Shown: piece after piece, positions 16,450 to 27,204 of the stretch
How positions within the stretch are numbered: the first letter of the stretch is position 1
How the letters are laid out: every line of letters begins with the position of its first letter
Origin: an uncultured Sphingomonadaceae bacterium
Lineage (GTDB): Bacteria; Pseudomonadota; Alphaproteobacteria; Sphingomonadales; Sphingomonadaceae
Length of the DNA: 46,796 bases
Direction of reading: 5' to 3'
Assembly (NCBI GenBank): GCA_903871605.1
Contig: CAIQHF010000010.1
Location: forward strand, 1 to 46,796
Made by a program: the position numbers and the translations under genes
The notes under the pieces: generated by a model
Seen by the model: the letters and a program-made list of their open reading frames with translations, nothing else
Told to the model about the DNA's origin: nothing
The model's database searches: none

Positions 16450-18522
16450 TTACGGGTTGGGCGCTTTCGCCAGCCCCACCAGCAGCCCCGGCGTCAAGAT
16501 TTGCGGCAGCGTCTGCGCCTCCTTGCCCGGCGCGTACCAGAGATAGAGCGGGACGCCCGAACGGCCGTGCGCGTCGAGGAACTTGCCGATCGCGGCATCG
16601 CCATCGGTCCAGTCGCCGAGCATCGTCGTGACGCCGGCGTGCGCGAACGCCGCCTGCGTCTCGGTCCGCTCGATCGCCGCCTTCTCGTTGACCTTGCACG
16701 ACAGGCACCAGTCGGCGGTGAAATAGACGAAGACGGGCTTGTTCGCCGCGCGCAGCGCCGCGAGCTTGGCCGCATCGAAGGGGACCGAGGCGCCCGGCTG
16801 CGCCGCGACCTTGGCCGCCGCATCATGCTTGGGCAGCAAGGTTGCCCCCGCCGCGATCGCGATCAGCACCGCCGCCGCCGCCGGCGTCCAGGCAAATGCC
16901 TTGAAGCCGCGCTGGCGCCGCCCCGTCCACCACAGACCGAAAGCGAGCAGCATCGCTGCGGCGAGCGCCAGCACCACGCCGTCCGCCGCGGTCTGGTTGC
17001 CGAGCACCCAGAGAAGTCCTAGCGCGGTCAGGAACATCGGCACGGCGAGGATGTGCCGCATCGTCTCCATCCATGCGCCGGGCTTGGGCAAAACGCGTCG
17101 CAGCGCGGGGACGTAGCCGAGCAGCAGGAAGGGGATCGCCAGCCCCAGCCCCAACCCCGCGAACACCAGCAAGGCCGCCGCCACCGGCAGCACCAGCGCC
17201 GCGCCCAGCGCCGCCGCCATGAACGGCCCGGTGCATGGCGTCGCGACGAAAGCGGCGAGCGCACCGGTCCAGAACGCCCCCGCGGTGCCGCGCTTGGCGG
17301 CGAGCCCCGAGCCCGCGCTCACCGCGCCGAGCTCGAACAGTCCCGCAAGGTTGAAGCCGATCGCGCTGGTCAGCAGCACAAGCAGGAAGATGATGCCCGG
17401 ATCCTGCAGCTGGAACGCCCAGCCGATCTGCGCCCCGCCCGCGCGCGCCGCGAGGATCAGCCCGCCCAGCGCGACGCAGACGAGCATCACCCCCGCGCTA
17501 TAGGCCAGCGCCTCGTGCCGCACCGCGCGCTCGTCGCCGCCACCCTTGGCGAGGCTCAGCGCCTTGAGGCTGAGGATCGGGAAGACGCACGGCATGATGT
17601 TGAGAATGAGTCCGCCCAGCACCGCGCCCGCGAAGGCGATCAGCGTGAGCGCAAGCGTGCCGTGCCTGGACGAGGCCGCCGACACGTCGCCGAGCGGCGC
17701 ACCGGCAGCCGGTACGGCGCCTGGCGACGCGGCGAAGGACAGGCCCTTGCCGTCGCCGAGCGCGAGCACGCCCTCGAAGCGTTTCGGAGCGCTCGGCCCT
17801 GCCGCGGTCTCGATCACCAGCGTGTCGCCGTCGCGCGTGAAGGACTGCGGCGCGGCATAGGCGAGCGCGCCGTCGGTCACCGCGAACAGATGCGGACGGT
17901 CGAGCGCCACGGACGCCGGCAGCGGCACGGCGAGCCGGAACTTGCCGGCCGCCGTCTCGAACCGGACCGGCGAGCCGAGCGGGCGCGGCAACGCCTTGCG
18001 CCAGCTTGCGAAGCGGGACGCCGCCGCCGGATCGGGGGCGCCGTCGCCTACGGTCAACATTGTCGAGACGGTCGCGGTCTCGGGAACGCAGAGGCTCGTC
18101 GTGCAGACGAGGTAATCGAGCTTGGCCGAGATCGGTAGCGCCGTCCCCTTGGCCAGCCCCGCGGGCACGTCGACCGGCACGAGCAGCGCATAGGGCGCCT
18201 CGTAGACATGGTTCATCAGGCCCGCGATCACCAGCGTGGTCGGCACCGGATAGGCGGGGTCGGCCGCCTTCGCGCCGCTGGGCAGCGTCCAGTCGATCTT
18301 CATCGGGAAGCCGCTGTCGCCGGGCGTCTGCCAATAGCCGTGCCAGCCCGGCTGCGGTGCCATCGCGATCGCGATAGTGGTGCGCGTGCCGGCGGCGGGG
18401 TTCGGGCTTTCGGGAACCAGCGACGTCGCGATATGCGGGCCGCTGCCGCCGGGGATCGCCTGCGCCAGCGCGGGCGCGACCAGACCGAGAAGCGCCGCGA
18501 GCATCGTCAGAAAATATCGCAT
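16450..18522 (-). CDS. dsbD: Thiol:disulfide interchange protein DsbD
   Basis: Encodes 690 residues from the ATG at 18522, where a signal peptide begins (MRYFLTMLAALLGLVAPALAQA); the frame is open further upstream without similarity. Order of parts: a periplasmic N-terminal domain with a Cys pair (LVCTTSLCVPE, about residue 141), then an eight-helix CcdA-like membrane domain with IMPCVFPILSLKAL (about 308) and ATPCTGPFMAAALG (about 430). The C-terminal thioredoxin domain has TADWCLSCKVNE (about 605). The protein passes electrons from cytoplasmic thioredoxin across the inner membrane to periplasmic substrates such as DsbC or CcmG. All three Cys pairs are present. The large N-terminal domain resembles the ScsB-like branch as much as enteric DsbD. 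Confidence 0.92.
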   Translation of the reverse strand: MRYFLTMLAALLGLVAPALAQAIPGGSGPHIATSLVPESPNPAAGTRTTIAIAMAPQPGWHGYWQTPGDSGFPMKIDWTLPSGAKAADPAYPVPTTLVIAGLMNHVYEAPYALLVPVDVPAGLAKGTALPISAKLDYLVCTTSLCVPETATVSTMLTVGDGAPDPAAASRFASWRKALPRPLGSPVRFETAAGKFRLAVPLPASVALDRPHLFAVTDGALAYAAPQSFTRDGDTLVIETAAGPSAPKRFEGVLALGDGKGLSFAASPGAVPAAGAPLGDVSAASSRHGTLALTLIAFAGAVLGGLILNIMPCVFPILSLKALSLAKGGGDERAVRHEALAYSAGVMLVCVALGGLILAARAGGAQIGWAFQLQDPGIIFLLVLLTSAIGFNLAGLFELGAVSAGSGLAAKRGTAGAFWTGALAAFVATPCTGPFMAAALGAALVLPVAAALLVFAGLGLGLAIPFLLLGYVPALRRVLPKPGAWMETMRHILAVPMFLTALGLLWVLGNQTAADGVVLALAAAMLLAFGLWWTGRRQRGFKAFAWTPAAAAVLIAIAAGATLLPKHDAAAKVAAQPGASVPFDAAKLAALRAANKPVFVYFTADWCLSCKVNEKAAIERTETQAAFAHAGVTTMLGDWTDGDAAIGKFLDAHGRSGVPLYLWYAPGKEAQTLPQILTPGLLVGLAKAPNP

Positions 18523-18688
18523 CGCCTGCCTTCGCCATCCCGTCACGCACCCGCATACGATCGCGGGACCGTGTGCGTTACCGGCGGCGATATAGCGAGG
18601 TGGCCGCCTAATGACAGCGGCTCTCGAATAGACCGTCACCGGGGTCGACCCGAGGTCACGCTTCCTTCTTTCTGGCCGCACGGCAAGA

Positions 18689-18720
18689 ACCGGGATCCCG
18701 GATCAAGCCCGGGATGACGG
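18689..18720. repeat. Short palindromic repeat (CCGGGATCCCGG/CCCGGG type)
   Basis: CCGGGATCCCGGATCAAGCC, continuing as CGGGATGACGG, is a compact palindromic unit of a kind widely dispersed in alphaproteobacterial intergenic DNA. It lies between the beta-helix gene stop (18729) and the dsbD start, directly at the 3' end of the beta-helix gene. Confidence 0.7.
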
Positions 18721-18728
18721 GGCGGCGT

Positions 18729-19661
18729 TCAGCGCGTCTCGAAGGGCGTGATACCGTGGCCGATCATGTTGCCGCTGATCTTGAGCGGCTCGTGGCTGAA
18801 ATCGATCACGAAGGCGGTGTGGTAATCGGCGCCCGGCGCCATCGTCGCGGTGTTGCCGGTGATGGTCAGGCCGGCCGACGGATTGTCGCGCTGCTCGGCG
18901 GCGACGATGATGAAGCCCGAATGATTTTCCTTGTCGGGCCCGTTGAGCATCACGTTGCGCGCGATCAGCCCGGTCGCGCCCGAGCAGAGATCGATGATGT
19001 AGTTGCTCTGGTGGCCCTGCGAATCGTCGAAGCTGTTGTCGGTGATCGACACGATCGGCGCGCGCGCCTTGAGATAATGGCCGCCGCGGCCGCGATCGAA
19101 GCGCGAGCGGGTGACGAACAACCGGCCATAATGGCCGATATAGAGGCCGTGCGCGCAGCCCGAGGCGACCGCGCAGCTGCCCAGGCCGGAGAAGGTCGAG
19201 CGGTCGACGCGGATCGTGCCCGCCGGATCGTCGGCGGAGAGGATGCCCTCTTCCGAATTGCGGAAGGTCGCATTCATCACGGTCAGATTGCCATGCTCGA
19301 TGCGGATGCCCGCGCCGTTGCCGTCGGGGACGCGGTCGTTCTGGAAGGTGAGCCCATCGACCATCGCGTCCTGGCCGCGCAGCACCAGCGTCGCCTTGCC
19401 CTCGCAGATACCGCCATCGAACACCGCGGTGCCCGATGCCTGCGCGCGGAAGGCGACGCGGCCCGAACCCACGACGGCGCAATCCTTGTAGGTGCCGGGC
19501 GCGATGATGATCGTCGCGTCGCCGCCATTGACCGACCGCACCGCGTCGTCGAGCCGGTAGAAGCCCTTGCCCGTCTCCTGCACGGTGAAGGGCTGCGCGC
19601 CCTGCGCATGCGCGGCGCCGGCGAAACCGAGAAGGGCGAGCGGAAACAACAGCGACTTCAT
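18729..19661 (-). CDS. Exported right-handed parallel beta-helix protein
   Basis: Encodes 310 residues from the ATG at 19661, with a signal peptide ending AAHAQ and GGAG upstream. After a lead-in (FYRLDDAVRSVNGGDATIIIAPGTYKD) the sequence shows repeated short strand-turn units rich in Asn, Gly and Ile, such as GIRIEHGNLTVMNATFRNSEEGIL and LTITGNTATM. This is the pattern of a pectate-lyase-like solenoid (Beta_helix/NosD type). No catalytic Asp/Arg set of a polysaccharide lyase stands out, so it may bind rather than cleave. It lies 74 bp downstream of the metH C-terminal gene on the same strand and might share its transcript, although the functions look unrelated. The same frame stays open upstream as a shadow of metH. 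Confidence 0.85.
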   Translation of the reverse strand: MKSLLFPLALLGFAGAAHAQGAQPFTVQETGKGFYRLDDAVRSVNGGDATIIIAPGTYKDCAVVGSGRVAFRAQASGTAVFDGGICEGKATLVLRGQDAMVDGLTFQNDRVPDGNGAGIRIEHGNLTVMNATFRNSEEGILSADDPAGTIRVDRSTFSGLGSCAVASGCAHGLYIGHYGRLFVTRSRFDRGRGGHYLKARAPIVSITDNSFDDSQGHQSNYIIDLCSGATGLIARNVMLNGPDKENHSGFIIVAAEQRDNPSAGLTITGNTATMAPGADYHTAFVIDFSHEPLKISGNMIGHGITPFETR

Positions 19662-19735
19662 GGGCAGGCACTCCGATCGGACGCGGCGACGCTGCCACGC
19701 CCGATCGGTCGGCTCAATCCCCTGCGGGCAAGGGC

Positions 19736-22441
<2,706 letters not shown>

Positions 22442-22457
22442 TACGATATTCCTAGAT

Positions 22458-22529
22458 CCGTTCGCACTGAGCGCAGTCGAAGTGCAGCCACCGTCGCGCG
22501 TGGCCTTCGACTGCGCTCAGGCCGAACGG
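22458..22529. repeat. Inverted repeat pair (TTCGACTGCGCTCAGG family) between the two metH genes
   Basis: Arms at about 22458-22483 and 22504-22529 form an imperfect inverted pair. The element fills the gap that separates the homocysteine and pterin modules of methionine synthase. In the transcript it would fold into a hairpin 17 nt upstream of the second gene's start. Confidence 0.75.
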
Positions 22530-22548
22530 GAATTGGGTGGTCGGCGAA

Positions 22549-23598
22549 TCACGCCGCGATCACGAACGGTTCGAGCCCGGCGAGCATCATCCGCACCGGC
22601 GGCGTCGCGGGCTTGCGCGGCGGGTGCCCCGCGACCGCGCGCGCCATCGCCGCGATATGCCCCGGCGTGGTGCCGCAGCAGCCGCCGACGACGTTGATGA
22701 GCCCGGTCGCCGCCCATTCGGCGATGAACCCTCCGGTGGTGTGCGGCTGCTCGTCATATTCGCCGAGATCGTTGGGAAGCCCCGCATTGGGATAGACCAT
22801 CAGCAGCGTATCGGCGAGCGCCGACAGCGAGGCGACATGCGGCCTGAGCTGCGGCGCGCCGAACGAGCAGTTGAGCCCGACGGTCAGCGGCCTGGCGTGG
22901 CGGATCGCCGCCCAGAACGCCTCGACCGAATGGCCCGACAGATTGCGGCCCGACATGTCGGTGATCGTCATCGAGATCATCAGCGGCACGGCCTCGCCCC
23001 GCGCCTCGCCCGCCTCGATCACCGCCATGATGCCGGCCTTGGCGTTCAGCGTGTCGAAGATCGTCTCGATCAGGATGAAGTCGCAGCCGCCGTCGAGCAG
23101 CGCGTCGATCTGCTCGCGATAGACATCCTTGAGCGTGTCGAAGTCGATCGCGCGGAAGCCGGGATCGTTGACGTCGGGCGACAGCGACAGCGTCTTGTTG
23201 GTCGGCCCCACCGCCCCCGCGACGAAGCGCGGTCGGCCATCGGCGGCTTGCGCCTCGTCGGCCGCCTTGCGTGCGATGCCCGCGGCGGCGAGGTTCATCT
23301 CACGGACCAGATGCTCGGCGCCATAATCGGCCTGGCTGATCGTGTTGGCGTTGAACGTGTTGGTCGACGCGATGTCCGAGCCCGCGCCGAGATAGGCGCG
23401 CGTGATCTCGTCGATCACGTCCGGCCGCGTCAGCGCGAGCAGGTCGTTATTGCCCTTCTGGTCGAAGCCGGTGTCGTACGAACCGCGATAGGCGGCCTCG
23501 TCGAGCCCGTAATTCTGGATCATCGTCCCGAACGCGCCGTCGGTGATCAGGATGCGCTTGGCGGCTTCGGCGCGGAAGAGATCGGCTTTGTGGGTCAT
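22549..23598 (-). CDS. metH: Methionine synthase, homocysteine-binding module (split MetH, part 1)
   Basis: Encodes 349 residues from the ATG at 23598; the frame extends upstream through repeats without similarity. It is the zinc-dependent homocysteine S-methyltransferase barrel: ITDGAFGTMIQ near the start, TNTFNANTISQADYG, LSLSPDVNDPG, and the zinc-ligand cysteines in GLNCSFGA and VGGCCGTTPGHI (about residue 306). It activates homocysteine for methyl transfer from the cobalamin module encoded by the next gene. Length and ends match one MetH module exactly, so this is a naturally split enzyme and not a frameshift. It follows metF by 112 bp of repeat-containing DNA. Confidence 0.95.
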   Translation of the reverse strand: MTHKADLFRAEAAKRILITDGAFGTMIQNYGLDEAAYRGSYDTGFDQKGNNDLLALTRPDVIDEITRAYLGAGSDIASTNTFNANTISQADYGAEHLVREMNLAAAGIARKAADEAQAADGRPRFVAGAVGPTNKTLSLSPDVNDPGFRAIDFDTLKDVYREQIDALLDGGCDFILIETIFDTLNAKAGIMAVIEAGEARGEAVPLMISMTITDMSGRNLSGHSVEAFWAAIRHARPLTVGLNCSFGAPQLRPHVASLSALADTLLMVYPNAGLPNDLGEYDEQPHTTGGFIAEWAATGLINVVGGCCGTTPGHIAAMARAVAGHPPRKPATPPVRMMLAGLEPFVIAA

Positions 23599-23606
23599 GA
23601 TATCTG

Positions 23607-23696
23607 TTCCCCCGCGAAAGCGGGGGTCCAGGCCCGCGCTATCGGCTGATGACGCCAGTGGATGGCTTGGGACTGGGCCCCCGCCTGCGCGGCGGA
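23607..23696. repeat. Pair of short palindromic repeats between metF and metH part 1
   Basis: Palindromes at 23607-23632 (CCCCCGC-GAAA-GCGGGGG followed by TCCAG) and 23673-23696 (CTGGG then CCCCGCCTGCGCGG) face each other. This is the same arrangement as at 14376-14450, with similar sequence. Confidence 0.78.
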
Positions 23697-23710
23697 ACGT
23701 CGATGGTCGC

Positions 23711-24655
23711 TCACGCCGCCGCCTCGAGCACGCGCGCCCCGGCGCGAACGCCGAGCAGGTGGCAGATTGCGTAGGACAATTCGGCGCGGTTGAGCGTGTA
23801 GAAATGGAAGTGGCGCACCCCGCCTGCATAGAGCTTGCGGCACAGCTCGGCGGCGATCGTCGCAGCGACCAGCTGACGCGCGGCGGGCAATTCGTCGAGC
23901 CCGTCGAACAGCCGGCCGAGCCAGCTCGGAACGGCGGTGCCGTTCATCGCCGCCATCCGGCTGATCGCGCCGAAATTGGTGACGGGCATGATGCCCGGCA
24001 GTATCTCGATATCCATCCCCGCCGCCGCGACGCGGTCGCGGAAGCGGAAGAAGCATTCGGGCTCGAAGAAGAATTGCGTCGTGGCACGCGTCGCACCCGC
24101 ATCGATCTTGGCCTTGAGATTGTCGAGATCGGCGGCGACCGACGGCGAATCGGGATGGCATTCGGGATAGGCGGCGACCGAAATCTCGAACGGCGCGATG
24201 CGGATCAGCCCCGCGACCAGATCGGCGGCGTTGCGATAGCCCTGCGGATGCGCCTCGAACTTCGCGCCCGGCGTCGAGGGGTCGCCGCGCAGTGCGACGA
24301 TGTGCCGCACGCCGGCCTCCCAATAGGCGCGCGCGATCGCGTCGACCTCGTCGCGCGAGGCATCGACGCAGGTGAGATGCGCGGCCGCCGGGATCCGCGT
24401 CTCGCTCGCGATCCGCGCGACCGTGGCATGCGTGCGCTCGCGCGTCGTGCCGCCCGCGCCGTAGGTCACCGCGACGAAGCGCGGATCGAGCGGCGCCAGC
24501 GTCTCGATCGCCGACCAGAGCTGCTCCTCCATCTTCTCGCTCTTGGGCGGGAAGAATTCGAACGACACCGCAGCGTCGCCCGCCATGTCGGCAAACAGCG
24601 GCGCGTCGAGCGCGCGGCGCGCCTCCTCGAGATCTCCCAAAGTGGGCGTCGGCAT
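23711..24655 (-). CDS. metF: 5,10-methylenetetrahydrofolate reductase
   Basis: Encodes 314 residues from the ATG at 24655, which overlaps the regulator's TGA by one base (TGATG). The enzyme is the FAD-dependent reductase that makes 5-methyl-THF, the methyl donor for MetH. Signatures: VSFEFFPPKSEKMEEQLW with the catalytic Glu, FVAVTYGAGGTTRERTH, HLTCVDASRDEV, IVALRGDP, and TQFFFEPECFFRFRDR plus LPGIMPVTNF. Length is typical for bacterial MetF. Its place between the regulator and the two metH genes means the complete methyl-transfer branch is one unit. An upstream in-frame start exists inside the regulator gene but adds residues with no similarity. Confidence 0.95.
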   Translation of the reverse strand: MPTPTLGDLEEARRALDAPLFADMAGDAAVSFEFFPPKSEKMEEQLWSAIETLAPLDPRFVAVTYGAGGTTRERTHATVARIASETRIPAAAHLTCVDASRDEVDAIARAYWEAGVRHIVALRGDPSTPGAKFEAHPQGYRNAADLVAGLIRIAPFEISVAAYPECHPDSPSVAADLDNLKAKIDAGATRATTQFFFEPECFFRFRDRVAAAGMDIEILPGIMPVTNFGAISRMAAMNGTAVPSWLGRLFDGLDELPAARQLVAATIAAELCRKLYAGGVRHFHFYTLNRAELSYAICHLLGVRAGARVLEAAA

Positions 24656-25617
24656 CAAGCAACCCTCCGAACCGGCGCGGCGGCACGCTCGCCCAGCCAT
24701 AATTTCACCGTCAACTCATCCCCCGCGAGCGCCTCGGCGGGTCGCGCATCGAGCCCCGCCGCGCCGAACCATTCCGCGATCTGCTGGTCGGAAAAGCCGA
24801 GCCGTGCATGCGCCGCCTGGTCGCGCAGCTCCTCGCGATCGTGCGAGGCGAAGTCCGCGATCAGCAATCGGCCGCCGTCGCCCAGCACCCGCGCCGCCTC
24901 GGCGATCGCGGCACCGGGCTGCTGCGCATAATGCAGCACCTGATGCAGCACGACCGTATCCGCCGAGCGATCGGCGAGCGGCAGCGCATACATGTCGCCC
25001 TGGCGCAGCTCCGCGCGCGCCAATGCCAGCTCGGACTGCCCCGCCGCGGCCAGCTTCGAGCGCGCGAAGCGCAGCATCTCGGGGCTGCGGTCGATCCCGA
25101 TCGCCGTGTCGGCGTGCGATCCGAGCAGCTCGAGCATCCGCCCCGTGCCGGTACCGATATCGACGAGCCGCCCGATCGGCTGCGCCGCCAGCAGCCTGCC
25201 TATCGCCGCCTCGACCTCGGTCTCGGCGACATGGAGCGAGCGGATCGCGTCCCATTCGGCAGCATGGCTCTCGAAATAGCGCTCGGCCGCCGCCGAGCGT
25301 TCGGCGCGCACCGCATCGAGCCGCGCGAGATCGCCGTCGGTCGCGCCGACACCGTCATGCCAGGCCTCGATCGCGTCGAACACCGGCGCGACGCGGACCG
25401 CATCGCCCAGCGCCAGAAACACCCAGCTGCCCTCGCGCCGCCGCTCGGCGAGCCCCGCGTCGACAAGGATCTTGACGTGGCGCGAGACGCGCGGCTGACT
25501 CTGCCCGAGCACCTGCGCGAGTTCGCCCACCGACAGCTCCATCGCGCGGAGCAGCGCGACGATCCGCAGTCGCGTCGGGTCCGCCAGCGCGCGAAAGATG
25601 GCGAGTGCGACCTTCAT
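24655..25617 (-). CDS. ArsR-family regulator fused to a SAM-dependent methyltransferase (SahR-like)
   Basis: Encodes 320 residues from the ATG at 25617. Residues 1-85 are an ArsR winged helix (LADPTRLRIVALLRAMELSVGELA, recognition helix QPRVSRHVKILVDAGL). The place of the usual metal-site ELCVCDL is taken by MELSVGEL, so metal sensing is unlikely. Residues about 115-320 are a class I methyltransferase domain with motif I VDIGTGTGR at 152-160 and acidic VDIG/GIDRSPEM segments for SAM. This fusion adjacent to metF/metH matches the SahR type, which senses S-adenosylhomocysteine and represses methionine-cycle genes in Proteobacteria; assignment by architecture and context. A 22-bp palindrome sits 9 bp before the start, implying autoregulation. 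The gene is translationally coupled to metF. Confidence 0.88.
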   Translation of the reverse strand: MKVALAIFRALADPTRLRIVALLRAMELSVGELAQVLGQSQPRVSRHVKILVDAGLAERRREGSWVFLALGDAVRVAPVFDAIEAWHDGVGATDGDLARLDAVRAERSAAAERYFESHAAEWDAIRSLHVAETEVEAAIGRLLAAQPIGRLVDIGTGTGRMLELLGSHADTAIGIDRSPEMLRFARSKLAAAGQSELALARAELRQGDMYALPLADRSADTVVLHQVLHYAQQPGAAIAEAARVLGDGGRLLIADFASHDREELRDQAAHARLGFSDQQIAEWFGAAGLDARPAEALAGDELTVKLWLGERAAAPVRRVA

Positions 25618-25625
25618 CGGATAAC

Positions 25626-25647
25626 GATATAAGGATATCTTTATATC
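25626..25647 (-). promoter_or_regulatory. 22-bp near-perfect palindrome, probable operator of the methionine unit
   Basis: The sequence pairs with itself at 10 of 11 positions (GATATAA...TTATATC around GGATATC). It is strikingly AT-rich in a GC-rich setting, and its edge lies 9 bp upstream of the regulator's ATG. Position and symmetry fit binding by the ArsR-type dimer encoded next to it. TATAAA and TATCCT within it could also be a -10 element, so binding would block transcription. Confidence 0.7.
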
Positions 25648-25736
25648 CGTCAATCGGCTTGTGCCGACGCCACCCCCATGGCAACGCAACCTTTCCCGGG
25701 CGGGAATGTTACACCGCCGCATTGTAAGGGGATCCG

Positions 25737-26639
25737 ATGCGGATGCGCGCACTTTATTGCCTGCCGGCTCTGGCACTATTGGCGGGCTGCGCCACCACCG
25801 GGCCCAAGACCCCCGGCGATCCCTATGAGGCGTTCAACCGCAAGATGTGGAGCGTCGACGAGAAGCTCGACAAGGCGGTGCTCAAGCCCGTCGCCAAGGG
25901 CTATATCAGCGTCACGCCACACGTGCTGCGCCATGGCCTGTCGAACATGATCGAGAATGTCACCGAGCCCTTCTCGGCGATCAACGCGCTGCTCCAGGCC
26001 AAGCCCAAGCGCGCGCTCAATTCGCTCGGCCGGTTCGTGATCAACACGACCGTCGGGATCGGCGGATTCATGGATGTCGCGGGCCGCAACGGCTATCCGC
26101 AGACTCCCGAGGATCTCGGGCAGACCTTCGCGGTGTGGGGTGCCAAGAAGAGCAGCTATCTCGTCCTGCCGCTGTTCGGCCCGTCGACGATCCGCGACGG
26201 CATCGGCACGCTCGCCTCGCAATGGGTCGATCCCTATCGCATCCTGATCCGCAAGCAGCTGAGCTTCTGGCCGGCGACGGGACTTACGGTCTTCGAGTTC
26301 GTCGACGCGCGCGCCAATCTGATCGACTCGGGCGCGGATTCGCTGCTCGACAGCAGCGCCGACAGCTATGCCGTGACGCGCTCGGCCTATCTCCAGCGTC
26401 GCCAGGCGCTGATCGAGGATCGCGACGACGGCACCGATGCCGCGGGCGGATCGAGCGACGACGCGCAACTCAACGCGGCGCTCGACGAACTGGGGCCCGC
26501 CAATGGCAGCACCGCCGAGCCCGCCGCGCCCGAACCGACGCTCGCGCCCGACCAGCCCAAGGTCAGCCATCCCGACCCGGGCGCGACGCCGCCTGCCGCG
26601 GCCGGCGCTGCGCCGCCGTCGCCGTCGCCGGCCAAGTAG
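25737..26639 (+). CDS. mlaA: MlaA family lipoprotein (outer-membrane lipid asymmetry)
   Basis: Encodes 300 residues. A lipoprotein signal ends LALLAGC, with Cys18 the lipidated residue. The MlaA/VacJ core follows: DPYEAFNRKMWSVDEKLDKAVLKPVAKGY, NMIENVTEPFSAINALLQ, GRFVINTTVGIGGFMDVA, EDLGQTFAVWG, YLVLPLFGPSTIRDGIG. It works at the outer membrane, removing phospholipids from the outer leaflet and handing them to the Mla shuttle. The last 75 residues are Ala/Pro-rich and variable. AAGGGG precedes the ATG; a second ATG two codons later is an alternative. No other mla gene is in the window. It diverges from the methionine regulator across 119 bp. Confidence 0.93.
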   Translation: MRMRALYCLPALALLAGCATTGPKTPGDPYEAFNRKMWSVDEKLDKAVLKPVAKGYISVTPHVLRHGLSNMIENVTEPFSAINALLQAKPKRALNSLGRFVINTTVGIGGFMDVAGRNGYPQTPEDLGQTFAVWGAKKSSYLVLPLFGPSTIRDGIGTLASQWVDPYRILIRKQLSFWPATGLTVFEFVDARANLIDSGADSLLDSSADSYAVTRSAYLQRRQALIEDRDDGTDAAGGSSDDAQLNAALDELGPANGSTAEPAAPEPTLAPDQPKVSHPDPGATPPAAAGAAPPSPSPAK

Positions 26640-26763
26640 GCGAGTCGCACGCTTGGCATTGCCAGCGCGAGCGAGAAACGCTAGGCCTCGAACCGGCTTG
26701 GGGGGGCTTGCCCATTATCCCGGCAAGCCAGACCAAGGCTCCGTTTTCAGGGAAGAGAAGCTT

Positions 26764-27003
26764 ATGAAGAAGATTGTCGCGCTGCCGATCATCGCCGCGC
26801 TCGCACTCGGCATTGCCGCTTGCCACAAGTCCGACGACGCCGCGAACAACGCGGACACCTCGGCGGACCTGAACGCGGCCGCGAACGATGCGATCGCCGA
26901 CGTCAACGATGCCACCATGAACGCCACCGACAATTCGGCGGCCGCGCTGGACAACGCTGCTGCGACCGACAGCAACGTCGCCAACACCACCACCGCGATG
27001 TGA
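26764..27003 (+). CDS. Small Asn/Asp/Ala-rich lipoprotein
   Basis: Encodes 79 residues from ATG 26764 with AAGAGAAG upstream. The lipobox LALGIAAC puts the lipidated Cys at 20, and the mature part is almost entirely Asp, Asn, Ala, Thr and Ser (for example NNADTSADLNAAANDAIADV). This is the low-complexity pattern of many sphingomonad small lipoproteins (entericidin-like or circumsporozoite-like in automatic annotation). There is no enzymatic motif. An 8-bp stem hairpin (26705-26712/26722-26729) lies just upstream, and a terminator follows. The role is unknown; abundant surface or periplasmic lipoprotein is the best guess. Confidence 0.8.
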   Translation: MKKIVALPIIAALALGIAACHKSDDAANNADTSADLNAAANDAIADVNDATMNATDNSAAALDNAAATDSNVANTTTAM

Positions 27004-27046
27004 TCGGCTACGGCCGGGCCCTGGCGCCCGGCCGGCCGGTTTCGAG

Positions 27047-27084
27047 AAGGCCGTGCGCGCCCCACCGGGCGCCGCGGCCCTTTT
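27047..27084 (+). terminator. Terminator after the small lipoprotein gene
   Basis: GAAGGCCGTGCGCGCC folds on GGGCGCCGCGGCCC with one bulge and is followed by TTTT. A second GC hairpin without a T run (27012-27019 with 27026-27033) lies directly after the stop codon. Confidence 0.65.
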
Positions 27085-27204
27085 GCTGTCCGCTCGGTTG
27101 TCCGCCGCGCGCGCACGATCCGCCCGTCCCTGCCTTGACGAGGGGCCTGTACCGCTGCCGAGAAATGCGCTCTATCTCGCGCTTCGCGCGTAGGAGATCG
27201 GTTG

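Noticed and set aside
23599-23710. A cobalamin or SAM riboswitch before metH
   Set aside because: The gap is filled by two palindromic repeats; I see no B12-box or SAM-aptamer core.
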